Shown here piece after piece: positions 33,330 to 45,412 of a stretch of DNA of 64,000 bases. The position numbers and the translations under genes were made by a program. Origin of the DNA: Gigaspora rosea (Eukaryota; Glomeromycota; Glomeromycetes; Diversisporales; Gigasporaceae); NCBI GenBank assembly GCA_003550325.1, contig QKWP01000584.1, positions 116,092-180,091 on the forward strand. Reading direction: 5' to 3'. The first letter of the stretch is position 1. Every line of letters begins with the position of its first letter. The notes beneath the pieces are model-generated. The model was not told the DNA's origin. It made no database searches and worked only from the letters and a program-made list of their open reading frames with translations.

Positions 33330-34560
33330 ATTTGTCTCAAAATAATGCTCATGGCTTACTCGAAATAACATGCGCAGTTATGCATTATTACGTGAAATAT
33401 GGTAAAGAAAAAGCTACAAACTATAGTTTATTCAAAGCCAAAGTTAATCACATCTAGTGATGGGACTTAAAAATTAAAAATTCTTATTATTCTTCAAAAA
33501 CAACATTATTTTTTTATTGTTGACCCAACTGTATTCCGTAAATTTCATCTAAACTTTTCTATTTTGTAATTTAATAAATAATAAATTTATATTTGAACCT
33601 AGTTTATTTTCCGACGGCCTCTAGTTGCAACGCGCCTAGCATCGCCACCAAAATCAGTTACGTGATCGCTTTTTAAATTTCAATTTGCACACATGAATAA
33701 TAGAATCACGAGATCAAATATTTTTGGAGAATTTATTTAATTGTCGCTACAAGTTATACACTCAATTCAAAGGTATAGAATGCATTTACATCCAAATTCA
33801 AATTTTATTTAATACACGAAATTTTTTATGCTACTAATAAAAGATATTTTGTTATGTCCATTACAAGTTTTGGAAGCTTTTTGCTCGTTCAAAATTTTTA
33901 ATGTAATCTACCGTTTTTTAAATAGGTTTAAAATTCGTTTCAATTCTTTGAAGCTATTTTTTTTTGTTTGGGAAGATTATTAGACTTTTCAAGACAATCA
34001 AACACCTAAAACATAAAATTAATAAACAAATTTATTTAAACATTGAAATATAATGAAAAAATTTTATACCTACAAAGAATTTTTTGTACTTAAAATTTCA
34101 GATTCGGATTTACTATCTTCATTACTCAGATTTTTCGTTGTCTATATTTTGGTTTTCTTAATTTACCAGATCGATCATTAAATTGACTTATGTGCAATTA
34201 ATTAAGGTTGATATTTGAATATTTTCTCATGAAGTTTCTTTAGCTTAGAGGATATTGAGAATTGCATTGTACAGTAATAGTCACATGCCAAAATCAGACA
34301 TTCTATGTGCCTATTGCGAGATTGTGACTAAAGCGAGCAAGAATTTATATATAGTATCCCATTAAAATAAAATTGTCATCTTATCTCGTGTGTCTGTTAC
34401 ATTTTTAATTTATCTATTAATAATTAGTCTCTCGATTATTTTTTAAAAATTGACTTTAGTTCTTTATGTACACTTTTCATTTTTCGGATTTAAAAAATTG
34501 CTTCCGTTCTTATACACACTTTGTATCTTTGAAATTAGATTAACTGAGATATGGATAACG
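33330..34560. other. AT-rich gene-free region
   Basis: About 1.2 kb with no long frame or repeat that I can place. A small GC-richer island at 33612-33670 (CCGACGGCCTCTAGTTGC) is of unknown origin. Confidence 0.5.
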
Positions 34561-35340
34561 AACGAATGATAGTAGAAGCTTGATTGTTCAGGACTAGCAA
34601 AATAGTTAGTAGCAAGATAGTTAGTAGCATAGTAGTATTTTTTATTTTTTATTTTTTTCTTTTCTCTTTTTATAATGCAATACTAACTTTTCATATAATA
34701 ACAAATGTAGTAAGCATGATAGTTAGGGACATAGCAAGATAGTATTACGATAGTATATATTTTTTTTTATATACAACATTAACGTTTCTTTTTCTTTAGA
34801 ACGAAACATAACATAATAACAAACGTAGTACAATAATAGAAGCATGATCGTTAGTAACACATTAATATTTTCTTTTTTCTTTTTTTTTTTTAATGTACAG
34901 TATTAACGTTTCTTTTTTCTTTAGAACAAACGGATGTAGCGCGATAACGAACGTACGATAGTAGAGGCATGATAGTTCGGGACATAGCAAGATAGTTAGT
35001 AGCACAGTAGTATTTTTTTAATACAGTATTAACATTTTGCAACGCAGCATAGTAGTAGAAGCATGATAGTTCGAGACATAGCAAGATAGTTAGTAAGACA
35101 GTAGTTAGTATGGCATGCATGATAGTTCGAGACATTAGTAACGATAGTATTTTTTTTCTTTTTTTTTGATACAGTACTAACATTTCACGTGATAATGAAT
35201 GTAGCATGATAGTAAAAGCATAATAGTTCAGGACATGGCAAAATAGTTAGTACCACAGTAATGAGTATGGGGCGTACAAAATAGTATGGGGCGTAGCATA
35301 ATAGTTAGTATGTGATTTAGCAAGATAGATAGATAGAATA
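34561..35340 (+). repeat. Irregular tandem repeat with GCATGATAGTT units
   Basis: Five to six units of about 100-150 bp built from ACGAACGTAGTA, AGTAGAAGCATGATAGTT, GGACATAGCAAGATAGTTAG, TAGCACAGTAGTAT, a T-rich run and ACAGTATTAACGTTTC. It ends in a GATAGATAGATA microsatellite near 35325. A minus-strand open frame of 105 codons inside (34890-35207) only reflects the repeat. Confidence 0.75.
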
Positions 35341-36220
35341 TATAGTGAAAAGGGCACCAGTGGCGCCCCCAAAACACTTGTATTTAGTAAAATAGAGGAA
35401 TTGAGGTGACTATAGTGAGGTTGTACTAATGCGAATATGACTATTGCGGGTTATACTGTATTATCTGCCCAATATTCAGTTCACATCTCTAATTCTTACT
35501 TTTATTGCAATATATGGATATCTTAAAAGTCTTTAAGGAATCAAGCAACTACTAAATTAGTTTTATGTTAAAGATTATCTGGTTACAAAGATAAACTTTA
35601 GCTATTTTTGACTAGTTCCTACTTTCAGTATAATATGATATCTAGTGATTTGACAAATATTTGTTTACTATTACGGTTTTGATTCTTATGATTTCAAGAT
35701 ATTCAAAGTCTTTTGTATAATGATTATCTTATTAATATTGTTCTCCGGTACTAAATTAAAAAATTTGTAAAAATTTCAATCGAATTTTTAATTATATTAC
35801 GAGTTCAAACGGGTAAAAAAAAAACTCCTCACAATTTCAATATATAAAAAATATGCAAAAAATAAATAGCTTGTTACTGGAAAGAAATTTGTAGTTATTC
35901 AAAATTGTAAAACAGGTTTACTTTAGAACCCACGTAATTAAATAAGCTACTTGTAACCTATATGAATTATTTATAGTTACACAGCATATTATGTTGGAGT
36001 ATCCAAACATAGTATAAATTTTTTTATATTGATCTATAGTAACTTGCTATAAATTTTAAAATTACTAGGTGTGATCCGTCGCTTCGCTGACAGTCTATAT
36101 TTAAATACAAAAATCTTAAAAATTAAATCTATTTTTTTTGAAGCCACATATCCACGTGATTTTTTAAATTTTTAGTTAAAAATTAGGAGATCAGGCTAAT
36201 GCTAAAATCAGCATATAAGT
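35341..36220. other. Gene-free stretch with a possible lone transposon end
   Basis: 35352-35372 has an imperfect GGGCACC...GGCGCCC hairpin. 35400-35458 resembles the right end of a TA-type element (GTGACTATAGTGAGG, then GGGTTATACTGTA) but no left partner is visible. The rest is AT-rich with nothing recognised. Confidence 0.4.
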
Positions 36221-36224
36221 AAAT

Positions 36225-38300
36225 AGCGAAAGAACAAAGAAGTAATATTAAATAGAGAATTCTATTGACGACAAAATTTGTGCTTTGTTTTTTTGAATAA
36301 ACTATACTTACGAACTGGTAATTTAATGTATAAGTGAAAGAACAAAGAAGTAATATTTATTAGAGAATTCTATTGATGATAAATGTGTACTTTATTTTTC
36401 GAATAAACTATATACTTACTTCCTGGTAATTTAACACGTAAGTGAAGAACAAAGAAGTAATATTTAATAGAGAATTCTATTTGATGATAAAATGTGTATT
36501 GTACTTTGTTTTTTGAATAAACTATATACTTTACGATCTGGTAATTTAATACGTAAGTGAAAGAACAAAGAAGTAATGTTTAATAGAGAATTCTATTGAC
36601 GATAAAATGTTGGGGTGTCACACAGATTAATCAATCAGATCGATTTACTATGATAATTAATTTATTATAAAGTAAAGTGCAAGGTTCTAAAAGTATCACA
36701 AATATTGACCTTATTTTTCTAATTTTTTTTTAATTGAAAAGTGTTTGTTAGAACTGTTTCAAAGTGGCTATGTTTAAATTTTCACTAAAGTTTTAATTAA
36801 ATTTTGATTATATTTTTGATTATTTTTTTCGTCCTAATTAATGAATTTTCAAGTATTCTATAAGACGAATGCTTAGAACCCACATACTGTATTAATAGAA
36901 AAAATAAAAACATAGCCTTATTATTTGGCTTTATATAAATAACTTGTAAAAATTTCCAGGTGATTTAACATCTAGATAATAAGTTGATACATTTTAAAAT
37001 ATCTAAAAGATCGATTCCGTATAAATTTAATAATATCTAATAGATTTAGGGTAAATCGTAATTAGTAATCTGCATAATAGAACAATAGTATAATGTAAAG
37101 ACTATTAATCTGTAAGGATCAAACTTTAACTTATGATATTACTTGAATAAAAAACAATTGTACTTAATAAATAACTGAATTTAATCACGAAGATTTGGTT
37201 ACAAATAGACTTAGCATAACATAAAAAATCTGCAATATAATATAGTTAGCTGATATAGTTTTGACAATTAGTCTGTGTGACACCCCAATAAAATGTGTAC
37301 ATTGTATTTATAATTACTATCTTGTAATTTACATGTAGATGAAAGAATAAAGAAGTAATATTTAATAGAAAATTCGATTGACAATAAAATATGTACATTG
37401 TTTTTTGAATAAACTATAATTACCATCTTGCAATTTAACATGTAAGTGAAAGAACAAAGAAGTAATATTCAATAGAGAACTATATTGATGATAAAATGTG
37501 CGTTTTTTGAATAAACTATATACTTACAAACTATATTTTAATACGTAAATGAAAGAACAAAGAAGTAACATTTAATAGAGAATTCTATTGATGATAAAAT
37601 GTATACTTTGTTTTTGAATAAACTATATACTTATTCCCTGGTAATTTAACATGTAAATAAAAAAACAAAGAAGTAATATTTAACAGAGAATTCTATTTGA
37701 CGATAAAATGTCGACAGTACGTTGTTTTTGAATAAACTATATACTTACAACCTGGTAATTTAACACATAAGTGAAAGAACAAAGAAGTAATGTTAATAGA
37801 GAATCGTAGTAAAAGTTTGTTAATGGCCCAAGATAGGTTTAGATAGAAAATTCTATTGACAATAAAATTGACGACCTGGTAATTTAACACACAAGTGAAA
37901 GAACAAAGTAATATTTGATAGAGAATTCTATTGACGATAAAATGTATGCTTTGTTTTTTTGAATAAACTATATACTTATGCTCTAGAAATTTAATTTAAC
38001 ACATAAGTGAAAGAACAAAGAAGTAATATTTAATTGATAATTTATTGATAAATAAACTATACTTCCCAAATTCTATTGGCAATAAAATGTGTGCTTTGTT
38101 TTTTGAATAAATTATATACTTACGACCTGGTAATTTAACACATAAGTGAAAGAACAAAGTAATATTTAACAGAGAATTCTATTAACAGTAAAATGTGTAC
38201 AGTACTTTGTTTTTTGAATAAGCTATATACTTACGCCCTAGTAATTTAATTTAACACGTAAGTGAAGTAATATTTAATTGATAATTTTATTGATAAATAA
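36225..38300 (+). repeat. Tandem repeat array, about 100-120 bp unit
   Basis: About 12 units containing GAAAGAACAAAGAAGTAATA, TTTAATAGAGAATTCTATTG, ACGATAAAATGTGTACTTTG, TTTTTTGAATAAACTATATAC and CCTGGTAATTTAAC. Unit starts near 36227, 36336, 36436 and 36559, then 37335 onward to 38260. It is split by the element at 36611-37287. An extra segment (GTTAATGGCC then AAGATAGGTTTAGA) occurs at about 37816 and again just beyond the array at 38346. Non-coding. Confidence 0.85.
36611..37287. mobile_element. MULE-like non-autonomous element
   Basis: Ends TGGGGTGTCACACAGA and, in reverse complement, the same 16 bases, followed by TTAAT or CTAAT. A 9-bp duplication ATAAAATGT lies at 36602-36610 and 37288-37296 inside an array unit. 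The 9-bp length suggests Mutator-like origin over hAT. 677 bp, AT-rich, no transposase. Confidence 0.82.
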
Positions 38301-38610
38301 ATTATACTTACTTTCTAGTAGAGATATTTTAATACGTAGTTAAAGATTGTTAATGGCCAAGATAGGTTTAGACTACCGTTTCTATGTTCTTGCATTGTTT
38401 TTTTTTTAACTTCTTTGGGCTGATCTATATAAACAAAATTTCATGACTTGATTTATACAAAAACATATAGGGTACTTGCTTTTTTTTGATTTTCGTATAA
38501 AAAAATCTGATTGGTATTTATTTATAAATAGTATTCTAAACGTGATAATGCATAAATTGTGTAACCGTTAGTGTTTTTAAATATATAGATTAATATTACT
38601 AAAATTAATA

Positions 38611-38850
38611 AAAAAACGCTCTATTAGTTTAAAATAAGGTTTTGTTAAGTAATTGAGCAAATTTTTTAAGTTAGTTAATATGTAACTTACAGAGGAGAAC
38701 AAATTAAAATTTGATGATTTTTTATAATTGTTTCATATGAGATTTTTTAAATTTCAAATTGTATCTCCTCTGTAAATTACATATTAACTGTTTTAAAACT
38801 TTACTCAATGCTTAGCAAAACCTATATTTTAAACTAATGGAGAGTTTTTT
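38611..38850. mobile_element. Foldback MITE, 240 bp
   Basis: Arms of about 105 bp: AAAAAACGCTCTATTAG pairs with CTAATGGAGAGTTTTTT, and TTAATATGTAACTTACAGAG pairs with CTCTGTAAATTACATATTAA. Non-coding. Confidence 0.83.
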
Positions 38851-38934
38851 AAAAAAAATTTATTAGCCTTCATTCAGTTTGATGATTGCATTATAATTAA
38901 TTAGATGACTTAAGTTTACATGCAATTATCCTTA

Positions 38935-39431
38935 AGGGTAGAGAGTATGTAGATCATTTCTATTAGTAAACAAGTGACAAAAAATATTTTTAATGCGAAT
39001 TTAAAGGTTGCTACATATAAAAATTAATTTTTTACTATATAAATTGATTTTTTGTACTAAGTAAACTTGTTCTTAATAAAAAATTACACATCTCCTAAAA
39101 ATTTTATTAAATTTGAATGGAATTTAATAAAGTTTTTATAGTATCAACTTTTGCGGGGGCGGGTCTATTCTGTGGGGGTGATCACAAATTGGCCAGTCAA
39201 ATCACGTGTAAACAATAAGTAAAATAGGGTTGCGAAGATAAAAACAACGATATCTTATGTTCTACTGGGCCAATTTTAATGATTCGACCACAGTTAGAAT
39301 CAGAAAAACCTCCCCTACAAGTTTATTTAAAAATTTAATATAGTTACTTAATTAAAATTTTCTTTATTATTAAAAATAAAATTTTTAGCAACTCGTTTAT
39401 TAATAGAAATGATCTACATACCCTCTACCCT
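38935..39431. mobile_element. TA-flanked element with 37-bp inverted repeats
   Basis: Ends AGGGTAGAGAGTATGTAGAT and, in reverse complement, AGGGTAGAGGGTATGTAGAT. Pairing continues to 37 bases with 35 matching. TA lies on both sides (38933-38934 and 39432-39433). Inside at about 39150-39323 is a GC-richer block with weak inverted ends (GGGGGCGGGTCT and AGGGGAGGTTTTTC) that may be a further nested MITE. Confidence 0.82.
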
Positions 39432-39433
39432 TA

Positions 39434-40859
39434 ATTCAATTTGAATAAAAGATATAAGAAAAAAGTAATGATTGTAACCAGAACAATAAAAAGAGATTAT
39501 CAACTTCTAACATAAAATTTCAGCTAACAAATTCTACACGAAACTAAAAAATGGATCTCTGGAACTTTAATTTTGGTATTTATTCTGATTGAATTATAAA
39601 ACTTAACATTATTATAAATTATCGAAATAATTAATTAGTCCTTTATAATTTAATTAAAATTTCAAAGACACAATTGAGAGTCGTGATTACGAGCCGTCTG
39701 ATATAATCGTAGGACCTACAATATAATCAACTTAAGTATACAAAGGCAGAAGTCAATGAGAAAATGTTAAAATTATTGTATAAATTTAGGGCGCATACTT
39801 AACATTGCTCATAATATTAGCAGAAGAGTATGAACAAAATAATAAAAAACCTCCAGCAAACAGGATATTATGTGGCTTAGTGAAGGGAAAAATCAAATTA
39901 ATTTTAAGAATTAGCGACAGGCATGAGCAGAGATATTGGGTAGGAACATAGAGGCTTGCAGAATTACTCAATATAATACATTGCCTGGCATCTATTCTTA
40001 TAGAGTCAGGTCTCACTACAAGATATTTAATGAGGGATGCAAATTATGATAAGTTTCTTAAAAGTCTCCTAAATAATATTGAAGCTAATCATGAAACCCC
40101 CAAGTTTAGTAAATTTTTGATTTTAAGATTGTAGTTATAATTATAATATTTTGCAATCATATTTGGCCTGACATGTCCATAAGCACTAATATAATTTATA
40201 TTTTTTAATTAAAGAATTAGAGAAAAGAATCTAAAGTAATATTTTGAGATAAATGCACAAATTATTATTATTATTTTTATCTAAAATTGCAATGAAAAAT
40301 AGGCAAAAATACTAGGAAAATAGAACCATTTGGAGTCCAAAGGACCAAAAACAACTTTAATTATAATAAATAATTAAAAATAAATACATAATTTTTTTTA
40401 TACAATTTTTGTTCAAATCTAAAAAAAAAAAGAAATAGCCTAAAAAATATACATCCAAAAAATTTTATCAATCATATATTAAATATAAAATGTAATTTCA
40501 TGGTCATATAAAATTATATTATTTGAATTAGAAGATTCGAATTATATGAGCAAAGAGTTACTGTATGTTATAGAATAGTACTATAACTATTATTTCATGT
40601 TGAAAGTGTATTTGACAAATTATTACATATTTTTATTAATGATTTATTATAATAATAATATTACAAATTACAATAATATACGTTACTCTAGTTATAACAT
40701 AGTGGGTTAGTAATGCCCAAAAAATTTTGTATTTTGTATAGCTTGAGCCAATCCGACCTAAATAATTTTGCCCAAAACCAAATTTTAACAAATTTTACTA
40801 ATAAACCTGCTAGCCGATGTGCTAAGTAAAATTGCTTGAATTGTAATTTTACTATAATA
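39434..40859. other. AT-rich region without recognised genes
   Basis: About 1.4 kb. The stretch 39660-40020 is less AT-rich (GAGAGTCGTGATTACGAGCC, then AGAGATATTGGGTAGGAAC and CATTGCCTGGCATC) and could be a scrap of old coding DNA, but no domain can be read in either strand. The rest is poly-A/T-rich with nothing recognised. Confidence 0.4.
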
Positions 40860-40867
40860 TATATTAA

Positions 40868-41745
40868 CAGGGTTGGGCAACTGGATAATTGGACAATTGG
40901 AAATTTGTCCAGTGTCCAGTGTCCTAATTGTCCAGTGAAAAGCAATGGATTAAGAAAAATAATCACTGGACAACAAAAATTAAAAAAAATTATAATTTTA
41001 AACAAAAAAATTAAATAAACTAGATAATTAACCAATTCTGTTAAAATCGATAACTTAAAAAAATTAATTTATTAAGCCTGTTCCTGCTATATAATATAAT
41101 ATTTATAATGTTTTCAAGCCTGATATCTCTCAAAACCTGCTTACCATGCATATTGATTTGGGAGGTTAACATCATTTGAAATACTATCCTTTACAATTGT
41201 AAGCAAATTGGTTCCATATAGATATCTTATTTAGTTAAATACGTATTATGTGGCCAACATATTTATTGCTTATTAATTTTTTCAAATGTACTGTATGTGC
41301 TAACCAGGGTTGGGCAACTGGACAATTGGACAATTAGAAATTTGTCCAGTGTCCAATGTCCTGATTGTCCAGTGAAAAGCAATGGATTAAGAAAAATAAT
41401 CACTGGACAACAAAAATTAAAAAAAAATTATAATTTTAAACAAAAAAAATTAAATAAACTAGATAATTAACCAATTCTGTTAAAATCGATAACTTAAAAA
41501 AATTAATTTATTAAGCCTGTTCCTGCTATATAATATAATATTTATAATGTTTTCAAGCCTGTTATCTCTCAAAACCTGCTTACCATGCATATTGATTTGG
41601 GAGGTTAACATCATTTGAAATACTATATCCTTTACAATTGTAAGCAAATTGGTTGCATATAGATATCTTATTTAGTTAAATACGTATTATGTGGCCAACA
41701 TATTTATTGCTTATTAATTTTTTCAAATGTATTGTATGCGCTAAC
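40868..41745 (+). repeat. Tandem duplication of the hAT left end
   Basis: 40868-41304 and 41305-41745 are almost identical, with a few substitutions and A-run differences, so the duplication is recent. Each copy begins with the terminal CAGGGTTGGGCAACTGG, which gives the element two possible left ends. Confidence 0.92.
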
Positions 41746-42754
41746 AGAATTTTTGACTAATATACAATAATTAAACTAAATTTTAAAATTAAATAAGAAT
41801 ACCAGGAACGAATGCAATGAGTGCATGGTTTTACGCTGTTTGGAGTGGTATTTGTCCGCAAAATCTTAAGTTTGATTGGTCCGCATGACTTATTCGTCAA
41901 ATTTTGGTTATTTTTCACGCATGATTTCATCACGCCATTATTCTTCACATGCGAATTCATCACGCCTTCTTATATGGCATAGATTGACAAATGTACACAT
42001 GCATGCAAATACAAATATAACGATAAGAACTACGAACATAAGCAATATCATAGCTGCAATAACTAATGATATTAAAAGCAAGAATTTTAGACGCAAAAAT
42101 TGGTATCCCGTTGCAAATTAATTTGTCTATTTACTTGATATTTGGCATTTTTCATTTTTTTTCGTAGGATTTTTTATTGGGTTGATTAAATGATAATCAC
42201 TGATCATCAAAGACAATAGCGAAATAATTTTCAGATAACTGGATAACCTGATGATTAATTATATGATGCATTATAAACTTTGTATAATTCTCTAATGCAA
42301 GTCAATAAAGTTTTGTGCTTGCTTGATACCAAAAAGGCCAAGTAAGATTTTTACTTAAGTTCCCAAATATCAATAGATTGTACCAGGAACGTAGTACGAA
42401 GTACGAAATGTATGGTTAACAGGCAACTTACTGTGTACGATTTCTTGAATCTTATTGAATGGCGTATTCAAATCGATCGATCATTTGATGCGCATTAACA
42501 TTACGTGCATAAACAAGTATACTGGGTTTTGTTTAATGTCATATGAAAGCGTTTTTTGTGTAAATCATTTTGATAAACTTGTGGCTGTGCACATTTTCTA
42601 CATTCTGGCACGATGTTGTGCTTGCTACTTATGGTAATCAATTCGAGGATATAGTCCGCTACTTTCTGAAGAATATTTGATCTGCATGAATATTGTAATC
42701 TATTTATTTTTTTCGCTTGCTATAATTAATTTATATGTACAAGAACGTAATATG

Positions 42755-42862
42755 TAATATTCACTAAAATATGACTCATGTGGTGACCGCAAATAATCAA
42801 AAAGCCACAAATATCAAGGCTAAGTAATATTCGCTAAAATATGACTTATGTGGTGGCCGCAA
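42755..42862 (+). repeat. Short direct repeat in the hAT element
   Basis: TAATATTCACTAAAATATGA plus CTCATGTGGTGACCGCAA at 42755 recurs with three changes at 42825, a 70-bp offset. Confidence 0.7.
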
Positions 42863-43598
42863 TACGGTATAGTAATAATTATTTTTGCTGCACGTCTGTA
42901 AGAACGTGCAAGAATGCTAGTATATTTAAAAAAAAATGGCAGAGTTGCAAAATCATGACCGCAGGTTATACAGGTTTTTAACCCGAAATGCCCATAAAAA
43001 TTATGTTAAGGTATACGCCACCGATCATTTAACAATAACTTAATTGTATCGCTGACAAAAATATCTATAGTAAGCACTATGCCAAATTCAGAAATTCAAG
43101 TAATTCAAAAAAATCAATTTGTTAAAGCATGTGCTGTACGTATGTACATGCTAAAAAATACAAGTTTCATTCAAAATATATATATATTATAAACATATGA
43201 TAAGTAAACAACAATATTCATAGTATATATCAAACTAACTAATTACTACATTTAATAACCCCAGACTATACCCATCCTTAAATAATTTTCCTGTTCCTGG
43301 TTTCTAGCGCGACAGCGTCGCGCAGCTACCTTATAAAATTAAATTAAATCAAAGGTATAATGCATTATTATAAAATTTTAACTACATTTTTAAGAATTAG
43401 CTAGAGCAATCCTCTGGGAGTACTAGTTATCTGACCAGATATATTGTGCTTTGACTAATTTATTTATTTATTGAATTTTTTTATAAATATGTCACTGGAC
43501 ACTGGACATGCACTGGACATTACACTGGACAATTTGGAAATGTCCAGTGTCCAGTGAAAAAGCACTGGATATACAGCTTGCCCAACCCTGTATATTAA

Positions 43599-44114
43599 GT
43601 TAGTATTATACTCCGCAGGTGTCTGAATCCGAATCATCAGATCAGCTCAAGTTACACAAAATACAAAATTTTTGGACACTACTAACACCAGGGATTTTCC
43701 GGGCACATGATCTTCTGATGTCAATTAGCCAATTAAAAATCAGGTTTAGGTGTAACGTAAAGAAATTCAAAACAAACGTTCGCTTTGCAAAAATTTAGAC
43801 TAGCAAATCGTCTTTCTGGCATAACGAAAAAGTTTCCTCGCACAATTTTGTCATATAATGCCCCTTCTAACCACCAGCATGGACCCAAACCCTAACGTAA
43901 ATTAATTTTTTTCTCAAAGACAATTGATGCCTTACGATCACGTGACCGGAGAATCAATCATGTGCCATGTCAAAATCACTAACTTACTAGTTATACTAAC
44001 ATTTGCATATGATGACTTCATAGTGAAGTCTTTTTATATTGGCATTTTTTTGACATATATCCAAAGTAATGTTAGGGTAGGACATTTCTTAAGTCAAGCT
44101 TATATACACTACTA
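43599..44114. other. Gene-free stretch
   Basis: No domain or repeat recognised. A 63-codon plus frame at 43924-44115 has no homologous look and no context. Confidence 0.4.
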
Positions 44115-44335
44115 ACTATAGTACCCATGTCATAATACTTAAAAAAGACTGGATACTATTCATAGGTTCATATTAAGAAAATTGATCAAGACTCAGGTAT
44201 TATTCTATATAGTTGGGTATATGTACTTAGATTTGAAGTTGTATAAAGTACTCCTATTATAGTACCCTCTAATATCCAACGAGTACTATTAAAGAAATCC
44301 AATTATTTATTGAATAGTATCCGGGGTACTATAGT
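44115..44335. mobile_element. Small inverted-repeat element
   Basis: ACTATAGTACCC at the left and GGGTACTATAGT at the right. GAGTACT and AGTATCC words lie inside. 221 bp; flanks CACTA and CAGTG may extend the repeat. No clear target duplication. Confidence 0.5.
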
Positions 44336-44474
44336 CAGTGGCGTAGAGTAACTATGCTATATATTTTTCATGTTCTAGTCCCCACCTCTAAGTAATATTT
44401 GGTCCTTAAATCATATAAAAATGTAATATATTTATATAGGGCTTAAATTAACAATGTAGATTTATTTGTTTTGG

Positions 44475-44705
44475 CGTCTCTGCTGGTTTTTAATAATAGT
44501 TGAATCCCTATGTTCATCCTTTTCAACACCGATTTCTTTTGATAATAATATTAAGCAATAACTGTTCCCACAACGTTCCCCGTCTCTGCAGATTTTTGAT
44601 AATAAATGAATGCCGTACATTCGTTCTTTTTAACCAATTCCTTTTTCACGCTTAGCATTACATACGTCTGCAAATTTTTGATAATAAATGAATACCTTAT
44701 CTTCA
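44475..44705 (+). repeat. TTTGATAATAAATGAATG repeat, first cluster
   Basis: Three units, each GTCTCTGC or ACGTCTGC, AGA, then TTTGATAATAAATGAATG and a T/C-rich tail with TTTTTAACC (units near 44475, 44586 and 44668). The same unit occurs twice at 47357-47520, on the other side of the gene at 45413-46834. Confidence 0.75.
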
Positions 44706-45412
44706 GTGTAGGAAATCTGTTTTAAGATTTATGTCCTCATGAAAACGAATTTATTTAATTTAATGTTCTCAAAAATTTATATTCTCAACAGTAAAGATTT
44801 ATTTATATCTTATTTTTTTAAAAAAAATCTTATTTCAGAAAATCATTTATCTCGTCTTTATGTTTATTCAATTTCTTTTCAGATAGTTTCGGAACTTTGC
44901 TCTGTTTCTATTTGTCAATTCTATCCGACATTATATAATTATACTTACCGGTATATAGAGATCATATTTTTTTAGTATTATGTTTTTCAAAAAAAAAAAT
45001 TTTTCATAGAAAACATTTACAGAATATCAAATATTCTCAGATCTAAAGCTATGTTCCCATGAGAACATAAATTTCTCCAAATCCTTCATTACTATGGATG
45101 GATGTGGGCTTTAGGCAAACTTCAACGATAATATTTTGGATTCTTTTGCTTTAGATTTGTTATAATTGTAATTAATATGTACACTGAAATTCAAAAGGAA
45201 AATATTATGGTTGAATTTTCTTGATTAGGTATATCAATAAAATAGTCATAATATCAAAAAATTTTTATTTAAATTTTATAAGTTACATATTGTATAAATA
45301 AAAAAAATTAATTGATACATATAATTAATTACAATAAAAAACAGTCAAGGAAAAACATTTTCAACGCTCAAAAGTGCAATAATACATTCCGTTTTTTTTT
45401 TTGAAACATTAC
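44706..45412. other. AT-rich stretch, no gene
   Basis: A plus-strand frame of 78 codons (44739-44975) is rich in Phe, Tyr and Ile from AT bias and lacks context. It is not taken as a gene. The rest is the downstream region of the minus-strand gene. Confidence 0.45.

Larger units (their letters stand above)
40868..43590. mobile_element. hAT-type element with a duplicated left end
   Basis: Ends CAGGGTTGGGCAA on both sides, with an exact 8-bp duplication TATATTAA at 40860-40867 and 43591-43598. TGTCCAGTG and its complement CACTGGACA recur five or more times inside each end (40905-40975 and 43492-43570), the arrangement of hAT subterminal binding sites. The first 437 bp, including the terminal CAGGG, are repeated in tandem. 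The centre has no readable transposase. Confidence 0.9.

Noticed and set aside
34890..35207. 105-codon minus frame
   Set aside because: Falls inside a tandem repeat field; the peptide repeats with the DNA unit.
36225..38300. CRISPR-like array
   Set aside because: Units are contiguous and diverged with no constant repeat and unique spacer pattern, and the genome is eukaryotic.
44739..44975. 78-codon plus frame rich in Phe, Ile and Tyr
   Set aside because: Pure AT-bias composition, no homologous look, no promoter or neighbour supporting it.
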